This document shows, piece by piece, positions 33,565 through 43,493 of a stretch of DNA of 64,000 nt (the first letter of the stretch is position 1; each line of letters starts with the position of its first letter). The stretch comes from Pseudomonas sp. PA27(2017) (lineage in GTDB: Bacteria; Pseudomonadota; Gammaproteobacteria; Pseudomonadales; Pseudomonadaceae), in contig NZ_MSXW01000026.1 of the NCBI RefSeq assembly GCF_001945445.1, forward strand, positions 19,927 to 83,926, given 5' to 3'. The notes beneath the pieces are model-generated. The model saw only the letters and a list, made by a program, of their open reading frames with translations, searched no databases and was not told the origin of the DNA. The translations under genes were made by a program, and so were the position numbers.

Positions 33565-33827
33565 GTCAGGCGCCTTCTTCCCTGTCGATACGTAAAAGTG
33601 CAGGCCTCGCGATCCGCGGGCAAGGCCATCCTACAAACACCCCTGGCGGGCCTCAAGACCATCGCGTGCCCGGTGCCCCGACCGCCGAACCGGCCTGGCC
33701 TCATCGCCGCCCATAAAATGATAAGCTCGCGCCCCATCCAAATGCCGCCTGCCATGTGCCGGTGCGAGCCCGATCAACCCGGTACCGCGGCCACCGCCGT
33801 ACCCGTAAACCGGAACCCGCGACACAG
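33565..33827. other. Divergent region between the binding protein and thiD
   Basis: The sequence is GC-rich with one AT-rich patch (CATAAAATGATAAG at 33713-33726) that could supply -10 boxes for either direction. I looked for a TPP riboswitch and a cobalamin riboswitch and saw the conserved boxes of neither. No Fur box is convincing by eye. Confidence 0.4.
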
Positions 33828-34661
33828 ATGATCGACTTTGGCCTCCCCGATTACCCCCGCAGCACCGCCCGCCTCGCTCCATCGCGCCCCGTGGTGCTGT
33901 GCCTGTCCGGTCACGACCCGAGCGGCGGCGCCGGCCTGCAGGCCGACATCGAAGCGCTGCTCGCCCAAGGCTGCCACGCAGCCCCGGCAGTCACCGCGCT
34001 GACCGTGCAGGACACCGTCGACGTCAGCGACTTCCGAGTGCTCGACCGCGACTGGGTACTGGCCCAGGCCCATGCGGTGATCGCCGACATGCCGGTGGCC
34101 GCGGTCAAGCTGGGTATGCTCGGCTCGGTGGAGATGGTCGACACCGTGCTCATGATCATGGCCAAGCTGCCCGGTATCCCACTGGTCTGCGATCCGGTGC
34201 TGCGCGCTGGCGGCGGCGGCGCCCTGGGCAAGGAGGATGTCGGCTACGCCATGCGCGAACGCCTGTTCGCCGCCTCCACCATCGCCACGCCGAATCTGCC
34301 CGAGGCGCGCATTCTCGCCGAGCTGCCCGATGGCAACGCTGACCAGTGCGCTGAAAAGCTGCTGCCCCATATCGAGCACTTGCTGATCACCGGCGGTCAC
34401 GGCGACGAAAGCGAGGTCCATAACCGCCTGTACCTGCGCGACGGCAGCCGCCATGATTTCACCTGCCCACGCCTGCCCGGCAGCTACCATGGCTCGGGCT
34501 GCACCCTGGCCAGCACCCTGGCCGGCCGCCTGGCCCTCGGTCAGGATCTGATCGGCGCCGTGCAGACCGCCCTGGATTACACCTGGCGCACCCTGCGCGA
34601 TGCCGAACAGCCAGGGCGCGGCCAGTTCGTGCCGCGCCGCCTGCCACTGGATCTCAACTGA
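33828..34661 (+). CDS. thiD: Hydroxymethylpyrimidine/phosphomethylpyrimidine kinase
   Basis: ThiD makes HMP-diphosphate for thiamine synthesis. The 277-residue ribokinase-fold protein has [46 protein letters not shown], and the anion-hole segment [16 protein letters not shown]. The exact start is uncertain: ATG 33828 lacks a clear Shine-Dalgarno sequence, and homologues begin nearer to [10 protein letters not shown], so the first 18 residues may be an extension. The stop overlaps the thiE start (TGATG). Confidence 0.95.
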   Translation: MIDFGLPDYPRSTARLAPSRPVVLCLSGHDPSGGAGLQADIEALLAQGCHAAPAVTALTVQDTVDVSDFRVLDRDWVLAQAHAVIADMPVAAVKLGMLGSVEMVDTVLMIMAKLPGIPLVCDPVLRAGGGGALGKEDVGYAMRERLFAASTIATPNLPEARILAELPDGNADQCAEKLLPHIEHLLITGGHGDESEVHNRLYLRDGSRHDFTCPRLPGSYHGSGCTLASTLAGRLALGQDLIGAVQTALDYTWRTLRDAEQPGRGQFVPRRLPLDLN

Positions 34662-35302
34662 TGGCCACGCACGGCAAACTGCGCGGCCTCTACGCGATTA
34701 CCGACAGCCAATTGCTCGCCGGCGGCAAGCTGCTGCCCTATGTAGAGGCCGCTTTGGCCGGTGGCGCACGACTGTTGCAATACCGCGACAAGTCCACCGA
34801 CGAAGCACGCCGCCTGCGCGAAGCCGAGGCACTGCGTACGCTGTGCGAAAACCACGGCGCCGAACTGATCATCAATGACGACGCCGAACTGGCGGCGCGC
34901 CTTGGCGTCGGCCTGCACCTCGGCCAGCAGGACGGTTCGCTGGCAGCAGCCCGCGCCCTGCTCGGCCGCCAGGCGATCATTGGCGGCACCTGCCACGCCC
35001 AACTCGCCCTGGCCGAACAGGCGGCCGGCGAAGGCGCCAGCTACGTGGCCTTCGGCCGCTTCTTCAATTCACTGACCAAACCCGGCGCCCCAGCCGCCAC
35101 GCTGGATCTGCTCGAGGCCGCCAAAGCCCGCGTGGCCCTGCCGATCGTCGCCATCGGCGGCGTCGACCTGCACAACGCCGCCCCGCTGATCGAACGTGGC
35201 GCCAGCATGATCGCCGTGATCCACGCCTTGTTCGCCGCCGATTCACCCGCCGAGGTCGAGCATCGCGCGCGTGCCTTCAGCGCCCTGTTCGAATCGAACT
35301 GA
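34661..35302 (+). CDS. thiE: Thiamine-phosphate synthase
   Basis: ThiE joins HMP-diphosphate and the thiazole phosphate to give thiamine phosphate. The 213-residue TIM-barrel protein has [43 protein letters not shown], and [17 protein letters not shown]. It is coupled to thiD through a TGATG overlap, so two consecutive steps of one pathway are co-translated. Confidence 0.96.
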   Translation: MATHGKLRGLYAITDSQLLAGGKLLPYVEAALAGGARLLQYRDKSTDEARRLREAEALRTLCENHGAELIINDDAELAARLGVGLHLGQQDGSLAAARALLGRQAIIGGTCHAQLALAEQAAGEGASYVAFGRFFNSLTKPGAPAATLDLLEAAKARVALPIVAIGGVDLHNAAPLIERGASMIAVIHALFAADSPAEVEHRARAFSALFESN

Positions 35303-35326
35303 CTGACCTTTTTTCAGGAGACCCCA

Positions 35327-36616
35327 ATGTCCCGCTCCGAAACGCTATTCGCCAACGCCCAGAAACACATTCCCGGCGGTGTGAACTCGCCCGTGCGCGC
35401 CTTCAAGAGCGTGGGCGGCACGCCACTGTTCTTCAAGCACGCCGAAGGCGCCTACGTCACCGATGAAGACGACAAGCGCTACGTCGACTACGTCGGCTCC
35501 TGGGGCCCGATGATCCTCGGCCATAGCCACCCGGACGTGCTCGACGCCGTGCGCCGCCAGCTCGACCACGGCCTGTCCTACGGCGCGCCGACCGCCATGG
35601 AAACCGAGATGGCCGACCTGGTCTGCTCGATCGTGCCGTCCATGGAGATGGTGCGCATGGTCAGCTCGGGCACCGAAGCGACGATGAGCGCCATCCGCCT
35701 GGCCCGCGGCTACACCGGCCGCGACGCGATCATCAAGTTCGAAGGCTGCTACCACGGCCACTCCGACAGCCTGCTGGTCAAGGCCGGCTCCGGCCTGCTG
35801 ACCCAGGGCGTACCCAGTTCGGCGGGTGTACCGGCGGATTTCGCCAAGCACACCCTGACCCTGCCGTTCAACGATATCGCCGCGGTCGAAAAGACCCTGA
35901 GCGAAGTCGGCCAGACCGTCGCCTGCATCATCGTCGAACCGGTGGCCGGCAACATGAACTGCGTGCCGCCAGCGCCGGGCTTCCTCGAAGGCCTGCGCGA
36001 GCAGTGCGACCAGCACGGCGTGGTGCTGATCTTCGACGAAGTGATGACCGGTTTCCGCGTCGCCCTCGGCGGCGCTCAGGCCCACTACGGCGTCACCCCG
36101 GACCTGTCGACCTTCGGCAAGATCGTCGGCGGCGGCATGCCGGTGGGTTGCTTCGGTGGCAAGCGCGCGATCATGGAGCGCATCGCGCCGCTCGGCCCGG
36201 TCTACCAGGCCGGTACGCTGTCGGGTAATCCGCTGGCCATGGCCGCTGGCCTGACCACCCTGAAACTGATCAGCCGCCCGGGCTTCCACGCCGAGCTCGC
36301 CGACTACACAAGTCGCCTGCTGCAGGGCCTGCAGGATCGCGCCGATGCCGCCGGCATCCCGTTCGTCACCACCCAGGCAGGCGGCATGTTCGGTCTGTAC
36401 TTCAGCGGCGCCGACGATATCGTTACTTTCGATGACGTGATGGCCAGTGACGCCGAGCGCTTCAAGCGCTTCTTCCACCTGATGCTCGACGGTGGCGTGT
36501 ACCTGGCACCGAGCGCCTTCGAGGCCGGTTTCACCTCCATCGCCCATGGCGAAGCCGAGCTGAAACTGACCCTGGACGCGGCCGAGCGCGCCTTCGCGGC
36601 CCTCAAGCAGGCGTGA
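35327..36616 (+). CDS. hemL: Glutamate-1-semialdehyde 2,1-aminomutase
   Basis: HemL makes 5-aminolevulinate for haem in the C5 pathway, using PLP/PMP. The 429-residue protein has [31 protein letters not shown], and the PLP lysine K265 in [19 protein letters not shown] lies seven bases before ATG 35327. It follows thiE by 24 bases and probably belongs to the thiD-thiE-hemL operon. A GGCGCC-gttc-GGCGCC hairpin at 36624-36639 follows the stop. Confidence 0.98.
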   Translation: MSRSETLFANAQKHIPGGVNSPVRAFKSVGGTPLFFKHAEGAYVTDEDDKRYVDYVGSWGPMILGHSHPDVLDAVRRQLDHGLSYGAPTAMETEMADLVCSIVPSMEMVRMVSSGTEATMSAIRLARGYTGRDAIIKFEGCYHGHSDSLLVKAGSGLLTQGVPSSAGVPADFAKHTLTLPFNDIAAVEKTLSEVGQTVACIIVEPVAGNMNCVPPAPGFLEGLREQCDQHGVVLIFDEVMTGFRVALGGAQAHYGVTPDLSTFGKIVGGGMPVGCFGGKRAIMERIAPLGPVYQAGTLSGNPLAMAAGLTTLKLISRPGFHAELADYTSRLLQGLQDRADAAGIPFVTTQAGGMFGLYFSGADDIVTFDDVMASDAERFKRFFHLMLDGGVYLAPSAFEAGFTSIAHGEAELKLTLDAAERAFAALKQA

Positions 36617-36623
36617 GCGAAGT

Positions 36624-36639
36624 GGCGCCGTTCGGCGCC
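36624..36639 (+). terminator. Hairpin downstream of hemL
   Basis: GGCGCC-GTTC-GGCGCC begins eight bases after the hemL stop. There is no T-run, so it may only stabilise the 3' end. Confidence 0.4.
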
Positions 36640-36764
36640 TGAGGTGAACGGCAGGTGGCCCGAATGGTTCTCTGGTAGGCCACCGCCGCGCATCGACGCA
36701 CTCTATCGGGCACCGGTAGCGACTGCCCTTGCGCCAGCTTGGGGCAGAAAAGCCGGCAAACACT

Positions 36765-36794
36765 TTGTAAGAACGGTGTCGCTTATTTCATAAT
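36765..36794 (+). promoter_or_regulatory. Sigma-70-type promoter of the Sel1 gene
   Basis: TTGTAA (36765-36770), an 18-base spacer, then CATAAT (36789-36794) lie 67 bases ahead of the Sel1 ATG. Each hexamer matches the consensus at four or five of six positions. Confidence 0.5.
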
Positions 36795-36861
36795 GTGATG
36801 CCGAGCCCAATTGGCTTCGTCATCCATCCACCTGTCAGCCTGTCGAGGTATCCGGATCTTC

Positions 36862-37410
36862 ATGAAGCGCACCGGCCGCACCCTGTCCCTGGGCTGCCTG
36901 TTGCTCCTGCTGCCAACGCTCGGCGTGGCGGATGGAAACTCATTGCTGATCCCGGCGACCGGGAGCTGCTCGCTCAACGTCGCCGCCGAAGACCTGCCCG
37001 CCGCGCTGCAAGCCTGCCAACAGAGCGCCGAAGGTGGCGATGCGCAGGCTCAGTACGAGCTGGGTGAATTCTACTACGAAGGCCGCTCCGGCGAACGCGA
37101 CCTGCCCCAGGCGCTGAGCTGGTTCGAACACGCCTCCCTGCAGGGCCATGCCCAGGCGCAATATCGCCTGGGCATGATGTTCTTTCGTGGCGAAGGCGTG
37201 GCAGCCAACAACGTGCAGGCCTACATCGTGCTGAAGATGGCCGCGGTCAACGGCTCGGACGAAGCGATGGACGGTGCTGACGAAGTGGCCATGCAGATGC
37301 CCCGCGCCGAGCAGGAAGTCGCCACCCAGGTGCTGGGGCAGATCTTCCGCAATTACCTGCAGGAGCTACAGGCTGCCGACAGCCTGTCGCCCTTCGCCCC
37401 ACTCAAGTAA
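36862..37410 (+). CDS. Secreted/periplasmic Sel1-repeat protein
   Basis: The 182-residue precursor starts MKRTGRTLSLGCLLLLLPTLGVA, a clear signal peptide. Two Sel1-like repeats follow (GGDAQAQYELGEFYYEGRSG and GHAQAQYRLGMMFFRGEGVA, mature region), then a short helical tail. Sel1 repeats act as protein-interaction scaffolds, and no catalytic residues are evident. A cysteine pair flanks the first repeat (SCSLNV...LQACQQ). The upstream open extension was rejected because the signal peptide begins at ATG 36862. Function is unknown; it is the usual neighbour of hemL and miaB in Pseudomonas. Confidence 0.85.
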   Translation: MKRTGRTLSLGCLLLLLPTLGVADGNSLLIPATGSCSLNVAAEDLPAALQACQQSAEGGDAQAQYELGEFYYEGRSGERDLPQALSWFEHASLQGHAQAQYRLGMMFFRGEGVAANNVQAYIVLKMAAVNGSDEAMDGADEVAMQMPRAEQEVATQVLGQIFRNYLQELQAADSLSPFAPLK

Positions 37411-37438
37411 TCAATCGATCAGCGGCGCTTTTCGCCTC

Positions 37439-37765
37439 TCACTTTTCCGGCAAGGGCGGCATCGGAAATGGCATGACGTTGCCGCCGCCCTTGGCCTCGC
37501 TGATCTTTGGCGTACCCAGGCGCTCGACCTCGTCGATCCGCACGATCGAATGCATCGGCACGAAGCTGCGCACTACCCCGTCGAACTGCGCCTTGAGCTT
37601 CTCTTCGCTGGGGTCGACCACCAGTTGCGAGCGCTCACCGAATACGAACTCCTCGATTTCCAGGAACCCCCACAGATCGCTCTGGAAGATCTGCTTGGCG
37701 TACATCTCGTACACCTGGCCCTGATTGAGAAAGATCACCTTGTAGATGGGGTCGCGCTTGGTCAT
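37439..37765 (-). CDS. DUF1820 family protein
   Basis: The 108-residue protein MTKRDPIYKVIFLNQGQVYE... matches the small DUF1820 family common in gammaproteobacteria. It has a compact beta-rich core with the motif FLEIEEFVFGE and a glycine/proline-rich tail (KGGGNVMPFPMPPLPEK). No function is known. It is convergent with the Sel1 gene and divergent from miaB. ATG 37765 was taken, not the longer open frame, because homologues begin at this methionine. Confidence 0.85.
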   Translation of the reverse strand: MTKRDPIYKVIFLNQGQVYEMYAKQIFQSDLWGFLEIEEFVFGERSQLVVDPSEEKLKAQFDGVVRSFVPMHSIVRIDEVERLGTPKISEAKGGGNVMPFPMPPLPEK

Positions 37766-37876
37766 GGGTAACGAACGGCTGGCTGTGCTATGAAAGGGCG
37801 CGAATCTTAGCACGCCGCTGCATCGCCTCGTCGCCCCTCCCGTCCTGCGCCTGTGGCCTCGAACGGCCAACCCACC

Positions 37877-37882
37877 TATAAT
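37877..37882 (+). promoter_or_regulatory. Perfect -10 box ahead of miaB
   Basis: TATAAT lies 33 bases before the miaB ATG in the 150-base divergent gap. No good -35 hexamer is present at 16-19 bases, so activity may depend on an activator. Confidence 0.4.
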
Positions 37883-37915
37883 CCGCGGTCATTTTTTCAC
37901 CGCCGACGAATCGCC

Positions 37916-39250
37916 ATGACCAAGAAGCTCTATATCGAAACCCACGGTTGCCAGATGAACGAGTACGACAGCTCGCGCATGGTCGACCTGCTGGGCGAGC
38001 ATCAGGCCCTGGAAGTCACCGATCGGCCGGAAGACGCTGACGTCATCCTGCTCAATACCTGTTCGATCCGCGAAAAGGCCCAGGACAAGGTGTTCTCCCA
38101 GCTTGGCCGCTGGCGCGAGCTGAAGCTGGAGAACCCCGATCTGGTGATCGGCGTCGGCGGCTGCGTGGCCAGCCAGGAAGGCGCGGCGATCCGTGACCGT
38201 GCGCCCTACGTCGATGTGGTGTTCGGCCCGCAAACCCTGCACCGCTTGCCGGAGATGATCGACGCCGCACGGGTGACCAAGACCGCCCAGGTGGACATTT
38301 CCTTCCCAGAGATCGAGAAGTTCGATCGCCTGCCCGAGCCGCGCGTGGATGGCCCCAGCGCCTTCGTTTCGGTGATGGAAGGCTGCAGCAAGTACTGCAC
38401 CTTCTGCGTGGTGCCCTACACCCGCGGTGAGGAAGTCAGTCGCCCGCTGGACGACGTGCTTGGCGAAATCATCCACCTGGCCGAGAACGGCGTGCGCGAA
38501 GTGACCCTGCTGGGCCAGAACGTCAACGGCTACCGCGGCGAAACCCGTGATGGCGGCATCGCCGACTTCGCCGAACTGCTGTATCTGGTGGCGGCCGTCG
38601 ACGGCATCGACCGCATCCGCTACACCACCAGCCACCCGCTGGAATTCTCCGACGCGCTGATCAAGGCCCACGCCGAAATCCCCGAACTGGTGAAATTCCT
38701 GCACCTGCCGGTGCAGTCGGGCTCGGACCGCATCCTGGCGGCCATGAAGCGCAACCACACCGCGCTGGAATACAAGTCGCGCATCCGCAAGCTCAAGGCG
38801 GCGGTGCCGGACATCGTCATCAGCTCGGACTTCATCATCGGCTTCCCCGGCGAGACCGAAAAGGACTTCGAACAGACCATGAAGCTGGTGCAGGACGTCG
38901 GCTTCGACTTCTCCTACTCCTTCGTCTACAGCTCGCGCCCGGGCACGCCGGCAGCCGATCTGGTCGACGACACCCCGGAGGAGGTCAAGAAGCAGCGCCT
39001 GCAGATCCTGCAGAACCGCCTCAACCAGCAGGGCTTCGAGAACAGCCGGCGCATGGTCGGCAGCGTGCAGCGCATCCTGGTCAGCGACTTCTCGAAAAAG
39101 GACCCGGGCAAGCTGCAGGGCAAGACCGAGAACAACCGCTTCGTCAACTTCCCGTGCGACAACCCGCGCCTGATCGGCCAGTTCGTCGACGTGCATATCG
39201 ACGAGGCGCTTCCGCACTCCTTACGCGGCACACTCATCGAACGTCATTGA
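37916..39250 (+). CDS. miaB: tRNA-2-methylthio-N6-dimethylallyladenosine synthase
   Basis: MiaB is a radical-SAM methylthiotransferase that modifies i6A37 in tRNAs reading UNN codons. The 444-residue protein has the N-terminal UPF0004 domain with auxiliary-cluster cysteines C12, C49 and C83, the radical-SAM CxxxCxxC at C157/C161/C164 (GCSKYCTFC), and a C-terminal TRAM domain. ATG 37916 matches family starts. phoH follows after 131 bases. Confidence 0.97.
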   Translation: MTKKLYIETHGCQMNEYDSSRMVDLLGEHQALEVTDRPEDADVILLNTCSIREKAQDKVFSQLGRWRELKLENPDLVIGVGGCVASQEGAAIRDRAPYVDVVFGPQTLHRLPEMIDAARVTKTAQVDISFPEIEKFDRLPEPRVDGPSAFVSVMEGCSKYCTFCVVPYTRGEEVSRPLDDVLGEIIHLAENGVREVTLLGQNVNGYRGETRDGGIADFAELLYLVAAVDGIDRIRYTTSHPLEFSDALIKAHAEIPELVKFLHLPVQSGSDRILAAMKRNHTALEYKSRIRKLKAAVPDIVISSDFIIGFPGETEKDFEQTMKLVQDVGFDFSYSFVYSSRPGTPAADLVDDTPEEVKKQRLQILQNRLNQQGFENSRRMVGSVQRILVSDFSKKDPGKLQGKTENNRFVNFPCDNPRLIGQFVDVHIDEALPHSLRGTLIERH

Positions 39251-39381
39251 ACAATCAGCCGGCTGTCCGCATATCGTGATGACGCGCCAGGTGCAGCGCG
39301 GCGGTCAGCCGCGCTTTCACTCGTCCCTGGCTAGCGCTATTCTCTCCCTTCCATTCAGCCGACGGCGGCCTTAAAACGACC

Positions 39382-40401
39382 TTGAATACCACCTCGACAC
39401 CTCATCGCTTCACCCTCGAGCCCTTCGAAGCCAAGCGCTTCGCCAACCTCAGCGGGCAATTCGACGAGCACCTGCGCCTGATCGAATCGCGCCTGGGCAT
39501 CGAGATCCGCAACCGCGGCAACCAGTTCGAGCTGCTTGGCGAGGCCGGCCAGACCCTGTCTGCCGAGAACCTGCTGCGCCGCCTGTACCGTGAAACCGAC
39601 AGCACCGAACTTTCGCCTGACATGGTGCACCTGTTCCTGCAGGAATCGGGTATCGAGGAACTCAACAGCCCCAGCAGCCACACCGACGTCGCCCTGCGCA
39701 CGCGCAAGGGCATGATTCGTCCGCGCGGCGCCAACCAGCAGCGCTACGTCAAGGCGATCCTCGACCACGACATCAACTTCGGCATCGGCCCGGCCGGTAC
39801 CGGCAAAACCTACCTGGCCGTGGCCGCCGCCGTGGACGCCCTGGAGCGCGAGCAGATCCGCCGCATCCTGCTGGTGCGCCCGGCGGTCGAGGCTGGCGAG
39901 AAGCTCGGTTTCCTGCCTGGCGACCTGTCGCAGAAGATCGACCCATACCTGCGCCCGCTCTACGACGCCCTGTACGAGATGCTCGGCTTCGAGCAGGTGG
40001 CCAAGCTGATCGAGAAGCAGGTGATCGAAGTCGCTCCGCTGGCCTACATGCGCGGCCGCACGCTGAACAACAGCTTCATCATTCTCGATGAGAGCCAGAA
40101 CACCACCATGGAACAGATGAAGATGTTCCTGACCCGTATCGGTTTCGGCTCCACCGCGGTGATCACCGGCGACGTCACCCAGGTCGACCTGCCGCGCGGC
40201 ACCAAGAGCGGCCTCAAGCACGTCATCGAAGTGCTCAGGGACGTGCCGGGCATCAGCTTCACCCACTTCCTGCCCAAGGACGTGGTGCGCCACCCATTGG
40301 TGCAGCGCATCGTCGAGGCCTACGAGCGCTTCGATGCCGACCACCAGCCGTTCGACCGCCGCCCGGCGGACAACGATCCGGGAGCGCGCTCCGAGCCATG
40401 A
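39382..40401 (+). CDS. ybeZ: PhoH-family ATPase (YbeZ)
   Basis: This is a PhoH-like ATPase, the usual partner of the YbeY endoribonuclease in rRNA processing and quality control. The 339-residue protein has an N-terminal KH-like region and an ATPase core with Walker A GPAGTGKT (136-143), Walker [12 protein letters not shown], and [13 protein letters not shown]. The start is inferred as TTG 39382 ([16 protein letters not shown]) because homologues begin at this point and no ATG is nearby. It overlaps ybeY by four bases. Confidence 0.93.
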   Translation: MNTTSTPHRFTLEPFEAKRFANLSGQFDEHLRLIESRLGIEIRNRGNQFELLGEAGQTLSAENLLRRLYRETDSTELSPDMVHLFLQESGIEELNSPSSHTDVALRTRKGMIRPRGANQQRYVKAILDHDINFGIGPAGTGKTYLAVAAAVDALEREQIRRILLVRPAVEAGEKLGFLPGDLSQKIDPYLRPLYDALYEMLGFEQVAKLIEKQVIEVAPLAYMRGRTLNNSFIILDESQNTTMEQMKMFLTRIGFGSTAVITGDVTQVDLPRGTKSGLKHVIEVLRDVPGISFTHFLPKDVVRHPLVQRIVEAYERFDADHQPFDRRPADNDPGARSEP

Positions 40402-40856
40402 TCGAACTGGATCTGCAGGTCGCGAGCGAAGCTGGCCGCCTGCCCGCGCAGGCCGATTTTCAGGCCTGGTGCGCGATCGCTCTGCGCCAGCGCAGCGCCG
40501 ACTCGGAACTGACCATCCGCCTGGTGGACGAAGAGGAAGGCCGCGAGCTCAATCGCACCTGGCGCGGCAAGGACTACGCCACCAACGTGCTGTCCTTCCC
40601 GGCCGATGTACCCGACGAATTACTCGATATTCCACTGCTCGGCGATCTGGTGATCTGCGTGCCAGTGGTCGAGCGCGAGGCTGTCGAGCAAGGCAAGACC
40701 TTGGATGCGCACTGGGCGCATCTGGTGATTCACGGCTGTTTACATCTTTTGGGCTACGACCACATCGACGATGCGGAAGCCGAAGAGATGGAAAGCCTGG
40801 AACGAATACTGCTCGCCGAGCTGGGTCATCCCGACCCGTATGCCGGCGACGAATGA
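40398..40856 (+). CDS. ybeY: Endoribonuclease YbeY (rRNA maturation factor)
   Basis: YbeY is a single-strand-specific metallo-endoribonuclease involved in 16S 3'-end maturation and ribosome quality control. The 152-residue protein has the zinc motif [11 protein letters not shown] with H112, H116 and H122, and the conserved ATNVLSFP segment. It is coupled to ybeZ through ATGA and followed by the CorC-type gene after 25 bases. Confidence 0.97.
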   Translation: MIELDLQVASEAGRLPAQADFQAWCAIALRQRSADSELTIRLVDEEEGRELNRTWRGKDYATNVLSFPADVPDELLDIPLLGDLVICVPVVEREAVEQGKTLDAHWAHLVIHGCLHLLGYDHIDDAEAEEMESLERILLAELGHPDPYAGDE

Positions 40857-40881
40857 CTATAGGGATCCCGAGTAAAACGCC

Positions 40882-41718
40882 ATGAGCGAAGACCGATCGA
40901 GCAACGAGCAGAAGTCCTGGTTGAACAAACTGACCCAGGCTTTTGCTCATGAGCCGAAAAACCGCCAGGAACTGCTGGAAGTCCTGCGTGATGCCCACCA
41001 GAACAAACTGCTCGACAGCGAGGCTCTGGCCATCGTCGAAGGCGCCATCCAGGTCGCCGACCTGCAGGTTCGCGACATCATGGTGCCGCGCTCCCAGGTG
41101 GTGACCATCAAGGCCAGCCAGCCCCCCAAGGAATTCCTCCCGGTGATCATCGAAGCGGCGCACTCGCGCTACCCGGTGATCGGCGAAACCCTCGACGACG
41201 TGCTCGGCATCCTGCTCGCCAAGGATCTGCTGCCGTTGCTGCTCAATGATCAGCCTGACTTCAACATCCGCGACATGCTGCGCCCGGCCACCTTCGTGCC
41301 CGAGTCCAAGCGTCTCAACGTGCTGCTGCGCGAGTTCCGCGCCAACCACAACCACATGGCGGTGGTGATCGACGAATACGGTGGCGTCGCCGGCCTGGTG
41401 ACCATCGAAGATGTGCTGGAGCAGATCGTCGGTGATATCGAGGACGAGCACGACGTCGAGGAAGACAGTTACGTCAAGCCGCTGCCCAGTGGCGACTTCC
41501 TGGTCAAGGCGCTGACGCCCATCGATCACTTCAACGAAACCTTCACCACCGATTTCTCCGACGACGAGTTCGACACCGTTGGCGGCCTGGTGATGAGCGC
41601 CTTCGGCCATCTGCCCAAGCGCAACGAAGTGACGGTGATCGGCGAGTTCCGCTTTCGCGTGCTCAACGCCGACAGCCGCCGCGTGCATCTGCTACGCCTG
41701 ACGCCGCTGGCCCGCTGA
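40882..41718 (+). CDS. ybeX: CBS-pair/CorC domain protein (YbeX-like)
   Basis: The 278-residue soluble protein has a CBS pair (VRDIMVPRSQVVTIKA through IRDMLRPATFVPESKR, then MAVVIDEYGGVAGLVTIEDVLE) and a C-terminal CorC/HlyC transporter-associated domain (DTVGGLVMSAFGHLP). It is often labelled magnesium/cobalt efflux protein CorC. No membrane segment exists, and placement in the ybeZ-ybeY-ybeX-lnt operon links it equally well to ribosome and envelope functions. Confidence 0.93.
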   Translation: MSEDRSSNEQKSWLNKLTQAFAHEPKNRQELLEVLRDAHQNKLLDSEALAIVEGAIQVADLQVRDIMVPRSQVVTIKASQPPKEFLPVIIEAAHSRYPVIGETLDDVLGILLAKDLLPLLLNDQPDFNIRDMLRPATFVPESKRLNVLLREFRANHNHMAVVIDEYGGVAGLVTIEDVLEQIVGDIEDEHDVEEDSYVKPLPSGDFLVKALTPIDHFNETFTTDFSDDEFDTVGGLVMSAFGHLPKRNEVTVIGEFRFRVLNADSRRVHLLRLTPLAR

Positions 41719-41722
41719 CCCG

Positions 41723-41746
41723 ACACCCCGCCATCTGGCGGGGTGT
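41723..41746 (+). terminator. Hairpin between ybeX and lnt
   Basis: ACACCCCGCCA and TGGCGGGGTGT form an 11-bp inverted repeat five bases after the ybeX stop, followed by TTCGCTCTCCCTT. The T content is weak, so partial termination is likely and lnt is probably still read from upstream. Confidence 0.5.
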
Positions 41747-41773
41747 TCGCTCTCCCTTATCGTGAGTCCCTCG

Positions 41774-43291
41774 ATGAACCGACTGTTCCAACCCGGCTGG
41801 GCCGGCAACCTGATCGCCCTGCTGGCCGGCGCGCTGACCACCCTGGCGCTGGCGCCCTATGGCATCTGGCCGCTGGCGCTGCTGTCCATCGCCCTGCTCT
41901 ACCGCGGCCTGCGTGCGTTGACGCCGCGCCAGGCGGCCTGGCGCGGCTGGTGGTACGGCTTCGGGCTATTCGCCTCGGGCACTAGCTGGGTTTACGTGAG
42001 CATCCACGACTACGGCGCGGCCTCACCGCCGCTGGCCGCCTTCCTGACCCTGGGTTTCGTCGCCGGTCTGGGCCTGTTCTTCGCCCTCGCCACCTGGCTG
42101 TGGGCGCTGTGCCTGCGCCGCGACAGCGCGCCATTGGGCGATGCCCTGGCATTCGCTGCGCTGTGGGTGGCCCAGGAAGCGTTTCGCGGCTGGTTCCTCA
42201 CCGGCTTCCCGTGGCTCTATGCCGGCTACAGCCAGCTCGACGGTCCCATGGCCGGCCTGGCGCCGATTGGCGGCGTGTGGCTGCTGTCGTTCGCCCTGGC
42301 ATTGAGCGCAGCGCTCTTGGTCAACCTGCCGCGCCTGCTCGGCAACAAGCCACAACTGGCCGAGGCGCTGGTGCTGCTGATCGCGCCCTGGCTGCTCGGC
42401 GCTGCATTCAAGGATCACGCCTGGACCGCACCGGCAGGCGAGCCGCTCAGCGTGGCGGCGATTCAGGGCAACGTGGAACAGAACCTCAAGTGGGACCCGG
42501 CCCAGCTCAACGCCCAACTGGCGCTGTACCGCGACATGAGCTTCGCCAGCAAGCCGGTGGATATCCTGGTGTGGCCGGAGACCGCGGTGCCGGTGCTCAA
42601 GGAACAGGCCATCGGCTACCTGAGCATGATGGATCGCTTCGCCAGCGACCGGAAAAGCGCACTGATCACCGGCGTGCCGATCCGCCAGCCCAATGCCGAC
42701 GGCGACATGCGCTACTACAACGCCGTCAGCGTGATCGGCCAGGGCAGCGGCGATTACCTCAAGCAGCGCCTGGTGCCGTTTGGCGAATACGTGCCGTTGC
42801 AGGACATGCTGCGCGGGCTGATCGCCTTCTTCGACCTGCCGATGTCCGACTTCGCCCGCGGCGAGCACGACCAGCCGCTGCTCGAAGCCAAGGGGCACCG
42901 CATCGCCACGTTCATCTGCTACGAAGTGGTCTACCCGGAATTCGCCGCCGAGATGGCGGCCCAGAGCGACCTGCTGCTGACGGTCAGCAACGACACCTGG
43001 TTCGGCAAGTCGATCGGCCCGCTGCAGCATCTGCAGATGGCGCAGATGCGCGCCCTGGAGGCCGGCCGCTGGATGATCCGCGCCACCAACAACGGTGTGA
43101 CCGTGCTGATCGACCCGTTCGGGCGTATCACCGAGCGCCTGCCGCAATTCGAACAGGCCACGCTCTACGGCCAGGTGCAGCCAATGCAGCACCTGACGCC
43201 CTACCTGCAATGGCGCTCGTGGCCACTGATCATTCTCTGCAGCCTGCTGGCCGGCTGGGCGCTGGTGCGGCGGCGTCGGGACGCGAAGTAA
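41774..43291 (+). CDS. lnt: Apolipoprotein N-acyltransferase
   Basis: Lnt adds the third acyl chain to lipoproteins in the inner membrane, needed for Lol sorting. The 505-residue protein has about seven N-terminal membrane helices and then a nitrilase-like periplasmic domain. The catalytic triad is visible as E269 (LVWPETAVP), K330 (LKQRLVPFGEYVP) and C382 (FICYEVVYPE), and the last helix is near the C terminus. A GTG at 41762 would add four residues; ATG 41774 is preferred. Confidence 0.97.
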   Translation: MNRLFQPGWAGNLIALLAGALTTLALAPYGIWPLALLSIALLYRGLRALTPRQAAWRGWWYGFGLFASGTSWVYVSIHDYGAASPPLAAFLTLGFVAGLGLFFALATWLWALCLRRDSAPLGDALAFAALWVAQEAFRGWFLTGFPWLYAGYSQLDGPMAGLAPIGGVWLLSFALALSAALLVNLPRLLGNKPQLAEALVLLIAPWLLGAAFKDHAWTAPAGEPLSVAAIQGNVEQNLKWDPAQLNAQLALYRDMSFASKPVDILVWPETAVPVLKEQAIGYLSMMDRFASDRKSALITGVPIRQPNADGDMRYYNAVSVIGQGSGDYLKQRLVPFGEYVPLQDMLRGLIAFFDLPMSDFARGEHDQPLLEAKGHRIATFICYEVVYPEFAAEMAAQSDLLLTVSNDTWFGKSIGPLQHLQMAQMRALEAGRWMIRATNNGVTVLIDPFGRITERLPQFEQATLYGQVQPMQHLTPYLQWRSWPLIILCSLLAGWALVRRRRDAK

Positions 43292-43309
43292 GCAGGGTCG
43301 AACTGAGTG

Positions 43310-43346
43310 GTGGGCTGATGCGAATCGGCATCCTGCCCACCCTTCT
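43310..43346 (+). terminator. Hairpin downstream of lnt
   Basis: GGTGGGC...GATGC pairs with GGCATCC.TGCCCACC around GAATC, with one bulge, and is followed by CTTCTTGTCTTTTCC. It lies about 20 bases after the lnt stop. Confidence 0.5.
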
Positions 43347-43371
43347 TGTCTTTTCCGGATAGGCGTTACAG

Positions 43372-43485
43372 CCTGTGGGAGCGCGCTGGGGCGCCTAGTC
43401 CATGCGCGCGAAAATCACGGGCATGGCCCGTTCCCACACTTGAGAAGCGGCGCACTCCACAACGTAGGGTGGGCTTTAGCCCACC
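43372..43485. repeat. REP-like sequences and palindrome between lnt and the ElyC-like gene
   Basis: CCTGTGGGAGCGCGCTGGGG (from 43372) and CGTTCCCACAC (43429-43439) form an imperfect REP pair. GGTGGGCTTTAGCCCACC (43468-43485) is a near-perfect 18-bp palindrome next to the 3' end of the minus-strand gene that ends at 43494. The region lies between convergent genes. Confidence 0.6.
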
Positions 43486-43493
43486 ACTTAACG

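Noticed and set aside
33565..33827. TPP or cobalamin riboswitch upstream of thiD or the binding protein
   Set aside because: The conserved boxes of either riboswitch could not be found on either strand.
43372..43485. Possible CRISPR repeats or attachment site among the short repeats
   Set aside because: Repeats are inverted, few and irregularly spaced, and match REP sequences.
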